Positions 34,748 to 43,983 of a stretch of 57,454 nucleotides of DNA are shown piece after piece (positions within the stretch are counted from its first letter, which is position 1; every line of letters starts with the position of its first letter). The notes under the pieces are model-generated. The model was given only the letters and a program-made list of their open reading frames with translations, was not told the origin of the DNA and did not search any database. The position numbers were made by a program, and so were the translations under genes. Source of the stretch: CAZSSM01 sp964609385 (GTDB taxonomy: Bacteria > Planctomycetota > Planctomycetia > Isosphaerales > Isosphaeraceae). Where the stretch lies: the NCBI GenBank assembly GCA_964609385.1, contig CAZSSM010000045.1:1-57454 (forward strand), written 5' to 3'.

Positions 34748-35572
34748 ATGACCTCGGCAAATGGGAATCTTCGGAATGGGTCGAACGGGACCTCCGAGTC
34801 GAGGTCGGCCACGTCAACGGAGTCGCCCCCACGTTGGACGAAACGGCGAATCACTTGGATCTGGATCTTCGGGGCAATGCTGCTCGGTCTAGTCGCGATG
34901 GCCGGCTTAGGACGAGTTGGTCCCAGCCTGGCACGCGTCCTAATCGTGCTAGCCGGCGAGGCATTGTTGGGTCTGACTCTGGTTGGGGGTATCGTCGGTC
35001 TCTGTGTGGCGATCTGGCGGTTAGTACGCCTCGACAGTACCGTCGCCTTCGCCAACCTGCTGGCCGAGTTGGGCGAACAGGAGGCGGCTCAGCGGATGGT
35101 CGACCGTCGCGTCGCGCAACGTGGACCTTCGTTCGAGCGAGCCTCGGCCTTGGGCGGATTCGCGATGCTCCGGCAGGACTGGCCCGAGGCTGAGGTCTGG
35201 CTTCGCAAGGCTCTGAGCTATCGACCCACCCACCGATCGACACGACTCAACCTGGCCGCCACGCTCGGACACCTCGGCCTGTTCGCCGAAGCCGATGGGG
35301 TCTTCCGCGCCCTCGAAGACGAGGCCTCGCCCCAACAAGCCCGTCGAGACTATGAGACACCACTGATGTACGCACAAGCCCTGCTCGATGCGGGCCGATA
35401 CGCCGAGGCCCGCGACCGCTTTCTCCTCGCCAAAGACCGACTCGGATCAACTGCTGGCCGAGAACGGCCCGACCGTCGACGAGCCCGCGTCGCTCTCGAT
35501 GACCTCGCCGACCAACTCCAGAACCTCGGACTCCTCAAGCCGCCTTCTCACCGTTTCGCCGATGAACTCTGA
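34748..35572 (+). CDS. Membrane-anchored TPR-type protein
   Basis: About 274 residues from the ATG at 34748 (GCGGAG about 7 bases upstream; another in-frame ATG at 34721). An acidic/Ser-rich N-tail precedes two membrane helices (WIFGAMLLGLVAMAGLG and LIVLAGEALLGLTLVGGIV). The soluble part has TPR-like helix pairs: LAELGEQEAAQRMVDRRVAQ, FAMLRQDWPEAEVWLRKAL, LNLAATLGHLGLFAEADGVF and YAQALLDAGRYAEARDRF, a scaffold for protein contacts. No enzymatic motif. It diverges from the sulfatase gene. Function beyond scaffolding is unknown. Confidence 0.75.
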   Translation: MTSANGNLRNGSNGTSESRSATSTESPPRWTKRRITWIWIFGAMLLGLVAMAGLGRVGPSLARVLIVLAGEALLGLTLVGGIVGLCVAIWRLVRLDSTVAFANLLAELGEQEAAQRMVDRRVAQRGPSFERASALGGFAMLRQDWPEAEVWLRKALSYRPTHRSTRLNLAATLGHLGLFAEADGVFRALEDEASPQQARRDYETPLMYAQALLDAGRYAEARDRFLLAKDRLGSTAGRERPDRRRARVALDDLADQLQNLGLLKPPSHRFADEL

Positions 35573-35743
35573 AACAGAAGAGTGATTGAGGTCTTTTGTT
35601 TCATGTATTGAAAACATAAACAACGACCCACTTCCTCTGAGAACTCGTCAAGCCGTGGATCGCGATGCGCCGGCCTGCTATGGTGTCCCGGATCGGCCGG
35701 TGTCGGTGATCGTTCCGGAGTCGGGATTGCGAGGAGGTGGTCG

Positions 35744-38323
35744 ATGCGTCATGGTTGGTGGATCTTTGTCGTTGCGCCGGTGTTGTTGGCGTCAGTTGGA
35801 GTGTGGGCTCAGGAGCCGTCCTCGGAGATTCCATCGTCAGACACGCCCGAGACGCTCCCGACGATTGACGCACATGTTGCCGAGATGAGGTCGATCGGCG
35901 GATTGTTCCCGCTTTATTGGGACGAGGGCACGGGTCGGCTGTCGATGGAGATCGGTCGGTTCGAGACCGACGTGCTATATCAGGTGAGCCTGCCAGCGGG
36001 CCTGGGTTCGAACCCGATCGGCTTGGATCGGGGCCAGCTCGGAGGGACCCACGTGGTCCGTTTCGAGCGGGTCGGTCGCAAAGTCTTGATGGTTGAACCT
36101 AATCCACGCTATCGCGCCCTCAGCGACGATCAGGCCGAGCGTCGCGCCGTGGAGGACTCGTTCGCCCGGTCGGTCCATTGGGGCTTCACGGTCGTGGCCG
36201 AGCAGGATGGCCACGTGCTGGTCGACGCGAACGAGTTCTTTCTACGCGACGCGCACGGGGTCGCAGCACGATTGAGACGGACCGAGCAAGGGACCTACCA
36301 GCTCGATCCTTCAAGGTCGGCGATCTACTTGCCGAAGACCCGAGGGTTCGAGCGGAATACCGAGGTCGAGGCGACTTTAACGTTCACCAGCAACGGCGGC
36401 CCAGGCGCCTTGGTGCGTCAGATCGCGCCGACACCCCAGGCGTTGACGGTCCGCCAGCATCACTCATTCGTCGAACTTCCTCCTTTGAAGGGCGATGACG
36501 CCTATCGTCCTCGTCAACTCGATCCACGCGTCGGAATGTTCACGGTCGTCCAATATGACTTCGCAAGCGGGATCGGGGAACCGCTCGAGCGCCGGCTGAT
36601 CACGAGGCATCGCCTGGTCAAGGCCGACCCGAGAGCGGAGGTCTCTAAGCCGGTCGAGCCCATCGTCTACTACGTCGATCCGGGGGCACCCGAGCCGGTC
36701 CGATCAGCCCTGATCGAGGGAGCTTCGTGGTGGAACGAGGCGTTCGAAGCGGCCGGGTTCGTCGACGCTTTCCGCGTTGAAGTCTTGCCCGAGGATGCCG
36801 ACCCGATGGACCTCGAAGTCAACATGGTCCACTGGGTCCACCGCTCGACGCGCGGGTGGTCCTACGGTGGCTCGGTCGTCGACCCTCGGACCGGCGAGAT
36901 CCTCAAAGGGAACGTCATCCTCGGCTCGCTTCGGGTCCGTCAAGACGTTCTGTTGGGCCGAGGACTGGTCGGGATCGAGACCGCTGCCGGAGTGCCGATG
37001 GGTGCTGATGTGCCTTCGCTCAACCATCGGAATGATTGCCAAATGGCCGCTTCGCCGAGCGCGTCGCATCTGTCAGTCTTTGATTCGACGACCGACCCTG
37101 AAGCGATGGCCCTGGCGCGGATCCGCCAGCTTTCGGCCCATGAGGTCGGGCACACGCTCGGCCTCGCGCACAACTTCGCCGCCAGCACCTATGGCCGAGC
37201 GTCGGTGATGGACTACCCTGCGCCTTTGGTCAACATCGACGACAAGGGCGATCTTGACCTGTCCGACGCCTATGATTCGGGCATCGGCGCCTATGATCGA
37301 TTTGCCGTCAACTACGCGTATCGGGACTTCGGCGACATCGACGACGAATCGGAGCGCGCATCGCTGTTAGCGATCGTCGATCAGGGGTTAGCCGAGGGGA
37401 TGCTGTTTGTCTCCGATTCCGACGCGCGTCCCGCCGGCGCAGCACACCCGTTGGCGAACCTCTGGGACAACGGCAACGACCCAGTCGCGATGCTCCGGCA
37501 CGAAATGCGTGTCCGTCGGATCGGGCTCAATCGGTTCGGACTCGACAACCTCCCCGATGGCCTGCCGGTCTCACAACTGGAAGCGATTTTCCTGCCGTTG
37601 TACTTGCACCACCGTTACCAGTTGACGGCCGCCCTCAAGACTTTGGGCGGGGTCGAGTATTCCTACGCGGTCAAGACCAAGGGCAGGTCACGGCCGATTC
37701 CAGTCGTCGCGATCGTCTCCCCCGAACGCCAGCGCGAGGCCCTCGAGGCGATCCTGGAGACGCTCCAGCCAGAGGAACTGGTGATCCCTGAGGAGATCCT
37801 CGCGCTGCTTCCACCCCCCGCGTTCGGATATGCCGACGGGACCGCCGAACGGTTCTCTGGTCAGACCGGTCCGGCCTTCGATGCGTTCGGCCCTGCGCGA
37901 ATCGTCGCCGACATCGTCCTCGTCGGCCTCCTACAACCGCAACGCGCTGCCCGACTCCAGGAGCAGCACGCCCGCAACCCGAACGCTCTGGGCTTCGGCA
38001 CGGTCCTCAAGCGACTGTCCGACGAGTTCGCGACGGACCTCGGACGCGAAGGCGATTCCCTATCGGTCATCCGTATCCGACAGATCATCCGTCAACGACT
38101 GATCGAGCATCTCATCACGCTCGCCTCAAATCCTAACGCGAACGAGTCGGTACGCGTGGAAGCCGAAGCCCATTTGATCGATCTGGCGTCGTTGCTCGTC
38201 GCGGATCCATCGTCGCGCGTGCTGGCTCGACGGATCCAACGGTTCCTCGATCGCGATGCCCCGACAGCCCAACCGCCCGCGTCTCCGTCGATTCCTCCTG
38301 GCGATCCGATCGGTCAGCGATGA
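35744..38323 (+). CDS. Secreted zinc metalloprotease, DUF5117/DUF5118-type metzincin
   Basis: 859 residues with signal peptide (WIFVVAPVLLASVGVWA). The catalytic motif HEVGHTLGLAHNF starts at His466: HExxH plus the third His ligand (HExxHxxGxxH), and the downstream Met-turn SVMDYPAP marks it as a metzincin. The N-terminal region (GLFPLYWDEGTGRLSMEI, YQVSLPAGLGSNPIGLDRGQ) matches the family seen as DUF5117/DUF5118 in Bacteroidetes and planctomycetes. The C-terminal half ends in a Pro-rich tail. It likely cleaves extracellular or periplasmic proteins; the substrate is unknown. It starts 171 bases after the TPR gene in an AT-richer gap that may hold its promoter. Confidence 0.9.
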   Translation: MRHGWWIFVVAPVLLASVGVWAQEPSSEIPSSDTPETLPTIDAHVAEMRSIGGLFPLYWDEGTGRLSMEIGRFETDVLYQVSLPAGLGSNPIGLDRGQLGGTHVVRFERVGRKVLMVEPNPRYRALSDDQAERRAVEDSFARSVHWGFTVVAEQDGHVLVDANEFFLRDAHGVAARLRRTEQGTYQLDPSRSAIYLPKTRGFERNTEVEATLTFTSNGGPGALVRQIAPTPQALTVRQHHSFVELPPLKGDDAYRPRQLDPRVGMFTVVQYDFASGIGEPLERRLITRHRLVKADPRAEVSKPVEPIVYYVDPGAPEPVRSALIEGASWWNEAFEAAGFVDAFRVEVLPEDADPMDLEVNMVHWVHRSTRGWSYGGSVVDPRTGEILKGNVILGSLRVRQDVLLGRGLVGIETAAGVPMGADVPSLNHRNDCQMAASPSASHLSVFDSTTDPEAMALARIRQLSAHEVGHTLGLAHNFAASTYGRASVMDYPAPLVNIDDKGDLDLSDAYDSGIGAYDRFAVNYAYRDFGDIDDESERASLLAIVDQGLAEGMLFVSDSDARPAGAAHPLANLWDNGNDPVAMLRHEMRVRRIGLNRFGLDNLPDGLPVSQLEAIFLPLYLHHRYQLTAALKTLGGVEYSYAVKTKGRSRPIPVVAIVSPERQREALEAILETLQPEELVIPEEILALLPPPAFGYADGTAERFSGQTGPAFDAFGPARIVADIVLVGLLQPQRAARLQEQHARNPNALGFGTVLKRLSDEFATDLGREGDSLSVIRIRQIIRQRLIEHLITLASNPNANESVRVEAEAHLIDLASLLVADPSSRVLARRIQRFLDRDAPTAQPPASPSIPPGDPIGQR

Positions 38324-38366
38324 CGATCTCGTCCCGAGGCCGCGGATCTCCAGCGCTCTGGCACGC

Positions 38367-41300
38367 TCAGGACTCGGGATCTGGAATCGCGTTGAGGATC
38401 AAGGCCGCTGCCGGGAGATGGACGATCAGCCGATGCCCGTCGGGTGTGAAGTGGATTGAACGATAACCCTCATGGGTGGGATCCAGACCCTTAGGATTCG
38501 GCATGGCCAATTCGAGCAGGAGTTGACGAGTGGGGACGTGCCAAAGGCGGACAAACTGGTCACGTCCGGTCGTGGCGATCACGCGGCCATCGGGCGAATA
38601 GGCCACGGCGGACACCCGGGCCTCGTGGGCCAGGACGCTAATGAGGGCCCGCTCCGAGTCAACGTTCCAGAGGATCAGCCGGCGATCGCTGCCCACCGAG
38701 GCGATCCTCTTGGAGTCGGGACCGAAGGCGAGGGCATTGACCGAATTGCTGTGTCCCCGGAGACGTGATCGGACCTCCCCGGTTTTCGGATCGAGGACGA
38801 TCACGTCGTTGCCGGCCGCACTGGCGATCAGGGTTCCATCGGGTGAGAACGCGATGAGCTTCCCATGGTAGTTTGGGGTCGCTTCAGGGATCGGGATCCG
38901 ACGATTCACACCCCCTTCATCGAGTGCATAGAGCTGCAAGGCAACTCGAGTCCGGTTCGGGGGGGCTTGACTGATCCCCAGATACGCTGCGATGGTCTTC
39001 GCGTCGGGGCTCAAGGCCAACGCCCGGAGGTCATACCCGGTGGAAATGACGTGATTGATCATCCCGTTTAAGAACGTCAAGTCCCGCTCGATCACAACGG
39101 GTGAGAAAACCGTTTCCCCCACATGGTCGATGCCGCGATATACGATCAGGGTTCGGCCATCCCGTGAGACGATCGCGTCCCAATGCACCATGAGATTATG
39201 CACATGGAGCGGGACCGAACTCTGGATTGCACCGGTGTCGAAATCGCGGAAGTCCAGTCTACCAACCCTGTCTGCTTTCGAGGGGTGATCGGAACCCCTT
39301 TGGATGGTCAAGAGCGATCGTCCCTGCGGTCCGATCCCAACGTTCCAGATCGGCTCCTCCTGGACGATACGCCAGGATCGGCCTGGCTCGAAAGGCTGCC
39401 AGTGCGCGATGGCACCGTCCTGGCCCACCGAGATCAAGCCGCGGCCATCGGGGGTGGCCTCTAGGTCGTAGACCCGGCCATCATGAGCCAGCCAGGGCGA
39501 CCGGAGTCGGCGCTCAGGGTTCTTGACTTCGCCGATCCAATACAAGTGGATCTTGCCGGCCCGGTCCGAGATCGCCAGCACGTGATCTCCGTCCAGGAAT
39601 GCCAACGATTGGAGTTGGTCAACTAATTCGATCTGCTTAATGACCCGGTCGGCATGCCAGTCAATAACCTTGACATGGTGACGAGAGCCGACCGCCAGAA
39701 GCGTCCCGTCGTCGTTGAGTTTCGGGGTGATGACTTTGGCCAGGAAGTCGGTTTGCCAGACGCAAGGGATGTCCCGATCGGCACAATCCCAGATCCGCAC
39801 AGTACGGTCGGGACCTGTCGCGGCCAAATAGCGACGATTATGCGAAACATGGAGTCCATTGATGCTATTGAGATTGCTGTCTGGGTCGGTGGACTCCAGG
39901 ACGCCTAGAAGTTCGCCGGTCCGCGTATCCCAGAGTCGGATGTCGGGATCGTGTCCCGAGGAGACCAAGACCTGGCCATCATCGACGAAACCCAGTTCGA
40001 GAGCATACCCGTCGTTGACGGCCTGGCGTCGCCAAATTTGGTTACCAGTGATCCAATTCCAGAGCCGAATCGTGCCGTCGTCTCCAGCCGAAGCGAGAGT
40101 TTCGTTATCGGGATGAAATGCTAGTCCATTAACTTCCTTCTGATGCGTCGCAATGGTCTGGATTAACTCACCATCGAGGTATTCGTAGATCCTGATCAGA
40201 CCATCGGCTCCCGCCACCGCGAGCATCTTACCGTTCGGTGACATGGCCGCGTGATACAAATGAGTGTCAAAATCACCAATGACGTGGTGCGGAACGTCGT
40301 TGGTCGCTCGGAGGTAATGCCAAGCGAAGTCGCGCAGATCCTCTTGGCCATTTTGAAGGGCGTGTCGATCTAAATACTCATTCATCTTGAGAACCAGCCC
40401 AGCGCGTCGAGCCTCATCGGCGAGTCGGACGTCGCTGGCATAGAGTTGCTCGCGCAGTTGGCGATTGCTGCGACGGGCCATGGCGGCCGCCCAATCGGCT
40501 CTGTTCCGGGCCTCTGTGGCCTGCAGTTGTGCGAACTGGGCATCCTCCAAAGCCTCGGTGGTTTGAGCTTTTTCGCGCACGATCAGGACGACCGTCAGGG
40601 TCAGGCTCAGCGTTGCCACGAGAAGAACCGCGACGACTGAGAAAACCAGGCCGCGGTGACGGAGACCCCATTTGGCTGCCTGGTCGATCAGCGTCGGTCG
40701 ACGGGCGAGGATCGGCCGGTTATCCAGGAACCGCTGAAGGTCCTCGGCCATCACGTCGGCGCTGGCGTAGCGATCGGCCGGCGACTTGGCCATCGCCGTG
40801 GTAATGATCGTCTCCAAATCGATCGGGATCGCCGGATCGTGCGAGCGGATCGCTGTCGGTTCCTCGTCGATGATCCGGGAGAGCAGGTTCGGCTGGTCGT
40901 CCTGGGCGAAGGCCGATTCGAGCGTGAGAAACTCATAGAGGGTCACGCCCAAGCTATAGACATCGGTTCGATAATCGATCGGCATCGGTTTGAGTGAAAC
41001 GCGCTCTGGGCTCATGTAGCGGAGGGTACCGAGCAGATCTCCGCTGGCGGTCAGATCGCTGGACTCGCCCAGTCGAGCCAGGCCGAAGTCGGTGATCCAG
41101 AGCTTGCCCTGATGGTTGATCATCAGATTGCTTGGCTTGATATCGCGATGGACAACCCCGTGGGCATGCGCGTAGGCGAGGGCCTCGGCGGCCTGGCGTC
41201 CCAGACGCGCGACCGATCGCGCGTGGGCTCGTTTCCGCTTAACGGTGGAGTTCGAGCCGTTCGCATCAGTACCCCATGTCTGACTCGGCTCGGACTCGGC

Positions 41301-42011
41301 TCGTTCCGGATCAACCGAGGGACAACACGGTCGTTCCGAGGCGCTTGGCGATTCGTCCTCCTTCTCGCTCGCCTGGTCCGGTAGAGAATCGCTCTGGGTC
41401 GGCTGATCGCTTATGTCCGATGTGCCATTCGACATGTTGGCTGCTCGCAGCGTCGCGATCACTTCGGAAAGGGTACATCCGTCGATTAGGGACATGGCAT
41501 AATAGTGGTGGCCGCGATCTTTCCCGACGTAAAAGACCTGGACGATGTTCTCGTGATCGAGCGACGCGGCGGCGCGGGCCTCGATCTGGAACCGTTTGAG
41601 TTGCTTCTCATCGAGTGCGGAGAGTTGGGGCAAGACTTTCAGAGCGACCCGACGTCCGAGACTGGTCTGGATCGCCTCGAAGACCGTTCCCATACCCCCT
41701 TGGCCGATCTGTCGGAGGAGCACGAAGTCGCCGAGACGACCGATCCCCTGGCCCGAGTCGTCTTGAGGCAGTCCGGCGGCGATCGCCGCCAGCTCTCCTT
41801 CAGTCGCGCGCCCGAGCTTGGCCAACAGGTCGATCGCCGGCAGCATCTCGTGAAGCCGATCGGCCAACTCGGGGTATGTCTGACGCATGGTATCGAGATC
41901 GATCGGCTCGCCGCGCTCGATCCGATCGGCCAACTCGGCGACCCGCTCGGCTAGACCCGGGCTTGTGGAATCCCGGGATGGATTCTTCGAGGCCCCGAAG
42001 TCTACAGTCAT
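38367..42011 (-). CDS. Ser/Thr protein kinase with C-terminal WD40 repeats
   Basis: 1214 residues. An N-terminal helical segment (AERVAELADRIERGEPIDLD, then YPELADRLHEMLPAIDLL) is shared with the other kinase in this window. The Hanks kinase domain spans about 94-430: glycine loop IGQGGMGTVFEA, catalytic Lys in VALKVL, HRD at 288-290 (VVHRDIKPSNLMI), DFG at 308-310. A 70-residue Ser/Glu-rich insert (about 192-260) splits the C-lobe before the catalytic loop. One membrane helix (about 454-477) leads to an extracytoplasmic or luminal WD40 propeller, for example LASAGDDGTIRLWNW and IASVGSDRRLILWNV. The start overlaps the ECF sigma gene stop by 4 bases (ATGA), so they are coupled. Probably a membrane sensor kinase controlling that sigma factor. 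Confidence 0.93.
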   Translation of the reverse strand: MTVDFGASKNPSRDSTSPGLAERVAELADRIERGEPIDLDTMRQTYPELADRLHEMLPAIDLLAKLGRATEGELAAIAAGLPQDDSGQGIGRLGDFVLLRQIGQGGMGTVFEAIQTSLGRRVALKVLPQLSALDEKQLKRFQIEARAAASLDHENIVQVFYVGKDRGHHYYAMSLIDGCTLSEVIATLRAANMSNGTSDISDQPTQSDSLPDQASEKEDESPSASERPCCPSVDPERAESEPSQTWGTDANGSNSTVKRKRAHARSVARLGRQAAEALAYAHAHGVVHRDIKPSNLMINHQGKLWITDFGLARLGESSDLTASGDLLGTLRYMSPERVSLKPMPIDYRTDVYSLGVTLYEFLTLESAFAQDDQPNLLSRIIDEEPTAIRSHDPAIPIDLETIITTAMAKSPADRYASADVMAEDLQRFLDNRPILARRPTLIDQAAKWGLRHRGLVFSVVAVLLVATLSLTLTVVLIVREKAQTTEALEDAQFAQLQATEARNRADWAAAMARRSNRQLREQLYASDVRLADEARRAGLVLKMNEYLDRHALQNGQEDLRDFAWHYLRATNDVPHHVIGDFDTHLYHAAMSPNGKMLAVAGADGLIRIYEYLDGELIQTIATHQKEVNGLAFHPDNETLASAGDDGTIRLWNWITGNQIWRRQAVNDGYALELGFVDDGQVLVSSGHDPDIRLWDTRTGELLGVLESTDPDSNLNSINGLHVSHNRRYLAATGPDRTVRIWDCADRDIPCVWQTDFLAKVITPKLNDDGTLLAVGSRHHVKVIDWHADRVIKQIELVDQLQSLAFLDGDHVLAISDRAGKIHLYWIGEVKNPERRLRSPWLAHDGRVYDLEATPDGRGLISVGQDGAIAHWQPFEPGRSWRIVQEEPIWNVGIGPQGRSLLTIQRGSDHPSKADRVGRLDFRDFDTGAIQSSVPLHVHNLMVHWDAIVSRDGRTLIVYRGIDHVGETVFSPVVIERDLTFLNGMINHVISTGYDLRALALSPDAKTIAAYLGISQAPPNRTRVALQLYALDEGGVNRRIPIPEATPNYHGKLIAFSPDGTLIASAAGNDVIVLDPKTGEVRSRLRGHSNSVNALAFGPDSKRIASVGSDRRLILWNVDSERALISVLAHEARVSAVAYSPDGRVIATTGRDQFVRLWHVPTRQLLLELAMPNPKGLDPTHEGYRSIHFTPDGHRLIVHLPAAALILNAIPDPES

Positions 42012-42637
42012 CTGGTCATTCCATGGTGATAGCGGCTCATTGCAATCCGGAGCCGCTCAATGGCGCGGACGTGCCGGACCTTCACCGCGTTCTCGGAAAT
42101 ACCGAGCACCGCAGCGATCTCAGTGAACTTGAGGTGCTCCAGGTACCTCATGATCAGGACCTCACGATCATTGGTCCCCAGCGTGGCCAGTGTCTGGTGA
42201 ACCAGCCCAATCAGTTCGTTCCGTGCAGCGCGCTGGCTCGGACTCGATCCGGGATCGACTAGCTTCTCGGCAAGTCGGGCTGTCGACGCATCAAAGGGAT
42301 TGGGGCCCCGTCGGACCTCACGGTTGACCGTCCGACGATCAGCGCCGACGTGCTGGCGGTATGCGGCGATCAGTCGATCACCCGCCAGTCTGCGGAGCCA
42401 AGGGAAGAAAGGCAAGGGCCGCTCGGCTAGGAAATCGGCGAGTTCGGCCGACGCTTCGGCCAGGGTCTCTTGCACGATGTCCGAGGGGTCCAGACGTCCC
42501 GCGATCCGAGGATCTAGCCGAACCGCGACCATCCGCCGGAGCCGCTCGCGATAGCGTTCGAAGAGTTCGTCCTCCACGTGACGATCCCCGTCCTCGAGCC
42601 GCCTGAGCAGTTCCTCAGTCTCGCAGTCATTGCTCAT
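42008..42637 (-). CDS. ECF RNA polymerase sigma factor, kinase-linked type
   Basis: 209 residues from the ATG at 42637; the frame extends upstream to 42802 but that part does not match the family. Sigma region 2 is RLDPRIAGRLDPSDIVQETL (the DPSDIVQE core melts the promoter) and PFFPWLRRLAGDRLIAAYR. Region 4 is LGTNDREVLIMRYLEHLKF and EIAAVLGISENAVKVRHVRA, the HTH contacting the -35 element. The sequence belongs to the planctomycete ECF group found next to Ser/Thr kinases (ECF-STK). No anti-sigma is visible; the overlapping kinase is the likely regulator, possibly by phosphorylating the sigma factor. Confidence 0.92.
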   Translation of the reverse strand: MSNDCETEELLRRLEDGDRHVEDELFERYRERLRRMVAVRLDPRIAGRLDPSDIVQETLAEASAELADFLAERPLPFFPWLRRLAGDRLIAAYRQHVGADRRTVNREVRRGPNPFDASTARLAEKLVDPGSSPSQRAARNELIGLVHQTLATLGTNDREVLIMRYLEHLKFTEIAAVLGISENAVKVRHVRAIERLRIAMSRYHHGMTR

Positions 42638-42973
42638 CGTAACCTGCCCCGTCCCGAGTTCTCGATCGGCCGGTCTCTCCCCACGTCGACAATAAGGACA
42701 GACTGGGTCGACCCAGACGTCTGGAACGTGAGAGACCGAAGCAACCCATACCACCGGCGTCGTCGAGAGCAAAGGTCCCGGTGCCGAAGTGCGTCCCTCC
42801 ATGAGAGATTCCGCAGCGGCGGCGAGAAGGTTACGTCGGATCGATGAAAGACCATTACCTGGAAACGCGATACCGATCGGATCTCACGAGGGCAACCAGA
42901 GACACTCTCGTGGTCGTTGGCTCTGTCCCCTCGAGATCGAATCAGGCGAATCGCCGATCATTCGAGCTGAACA
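42638..42973. other. Intergenic region before the first ECF sigma gene
   Basis: 336 bases between the nitrilase-family stop and the sigma start, same strand. It probably contains the sigma promoter, and an AGGTT element lies near the start. No recognisable autoregulatory -35 or RNA structure. The open frames here have no coding character. Confidence 0.4.
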
Positions 42974-43864
42974 TCATTCCGCAATGCGTCGGTGGTCGGC
43001 CACGGGCATGGCCGTCCGGATTTCTCGGAGCCGTTTCAGTCCGATCTCGGCCAGGGCGAGACCGGGTCCGTCGGCAACGCGGGCAAGGACTTGTCCCCAA
43101 GGGTCGACGATCATAGCGTGGCCGAAGCTCTCGCGGAGCCCTTGATCATCATGGGAGCCATATTGGGCTGGGGCCAGGACGTAGCATTGAGTCTCGATAG
43201 CACGGGCGCGGAGCAGCGGTTCCCAGTGGGCACGCCCGGTGGTCATTGTGAAGGCCGAGGGGACGCAGATCACCTCAGCGCCAGCCTCAACGAGCCGTCG
43301 ATAGTGCTCGGCGAAGCGGAGGTCGTAGCAGATCGACAGGCCGAGCGTGCCGAGACGAGTGGCGACGACGGCAGCCTGGACGACCGGCCCGGGCACGGTT
43401 GTGTCCGACTCGCGGAATCGGAGTTGGTAGTCGACATCGACGTCGAAGAGATGGATTTTCCGGTAGGCCGAGCGGACGTCGCCGTCAGGCCCGATCAGCA
43501 AGCTGGTGTTGTAGCAGCGCCGAGACTCGATGGGACCGGCCTGTTCGGGGAAGGAGCCCAGGAGCAGGTGGATTCCCAGTTCCCGCGCCAGTTCGCGGAA
43601 CCGGGCGACGGTCAGTCCGCTGATCGGCTCGGCCAAGGCGACCTTGCGATCGTGTGGCCCAAGGAACGTGGTGTTTTCCGGGGTCGCGACGAGTCGGGCG
43701 CCATGACCGGCGGCGCGGACGATCAGTTCGCGGGCCTGAGTCCAGTTGCCCTCGACATCGGAGGTGCTGTTCATCTGGACGACGGCCATCAGAACCGGAT
43801 CGACGGTCGAGTGGTCGGGATCGGATCCCGCTTGGTCGTGGATGGTCGTGGACATGCGGGGCAC
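42974..43864 (-). CDS. Carbon-nitrogen hydrolase (nitrilase superfamily, Nit1-like)
   Basis: 296 residues. The Glu-Lys-Cys catalytic triad is present: Glu63 in LVATPENTTF, Lys136 in SAYRKIHLFDVDVDYQ, Cys179 in GLSICYDLRFAEHYR. The IHLFDVDV segment and the spacing resemble the Nit1/deaminated-glutathione amidase branch, which removes ammonia from deaminated glutathione, rather than true nitrilases. Also conserved: CVPSAFTMTTGRAHWEPLLRARAIE. Start: ATG at 43864 or, 9 bases later, ATG at 43855; neither is decided by a strong ribosome-binding site. It stands between the two sigma/kinase pairs on the same strand. Confidence 0.9.
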   Translation of the reverse strand: MPRMSTTIHDQAGSDPDHSTVDPVLMAVVQMNSTSDVEGNWTQARELIVRAAGHGARLVATPENTTFLGPHDRKVALAEPISGLTVARFRELARELGIHLLLGSFPEQAGPIESRRCYNTSLLIGPDGDVRSAYRKIHLFDVDVDYQLRFRESDTTVPGPVVQAAVVATRLGTLGLSICYDLRFAEHYRRLVEAGAEVICVPSAFTMTTGRAHWEPLLRARAIETQCYVLAPAQYGSHDDQGLRESFGHAMIVDPWGQVLARVADGPGLALAEIGLKRLREIRTAMPVADHRRIAE

Positions 43865-43983
43865 TCGGCGTCTCGGAGGTGACCGGTCTCGTCGATGGAC
43901 AGCTCAGCGCATTGTCGGGTCGGTGTGGTGTGGTTGTCGAGTGCTGGGCCGTTTTGTCCTGGAACGGCCGATCACCACGTGGG

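Noticed and set aside
35570..35603. AT-rich inverted repeat (GAAACAGAAG / CTTTTGTTTC) after the TPR gene
   Set aside because: Weak stem with a 12-base loop and no T-run; it could be a chance feature of an AT-rich promoter gap.
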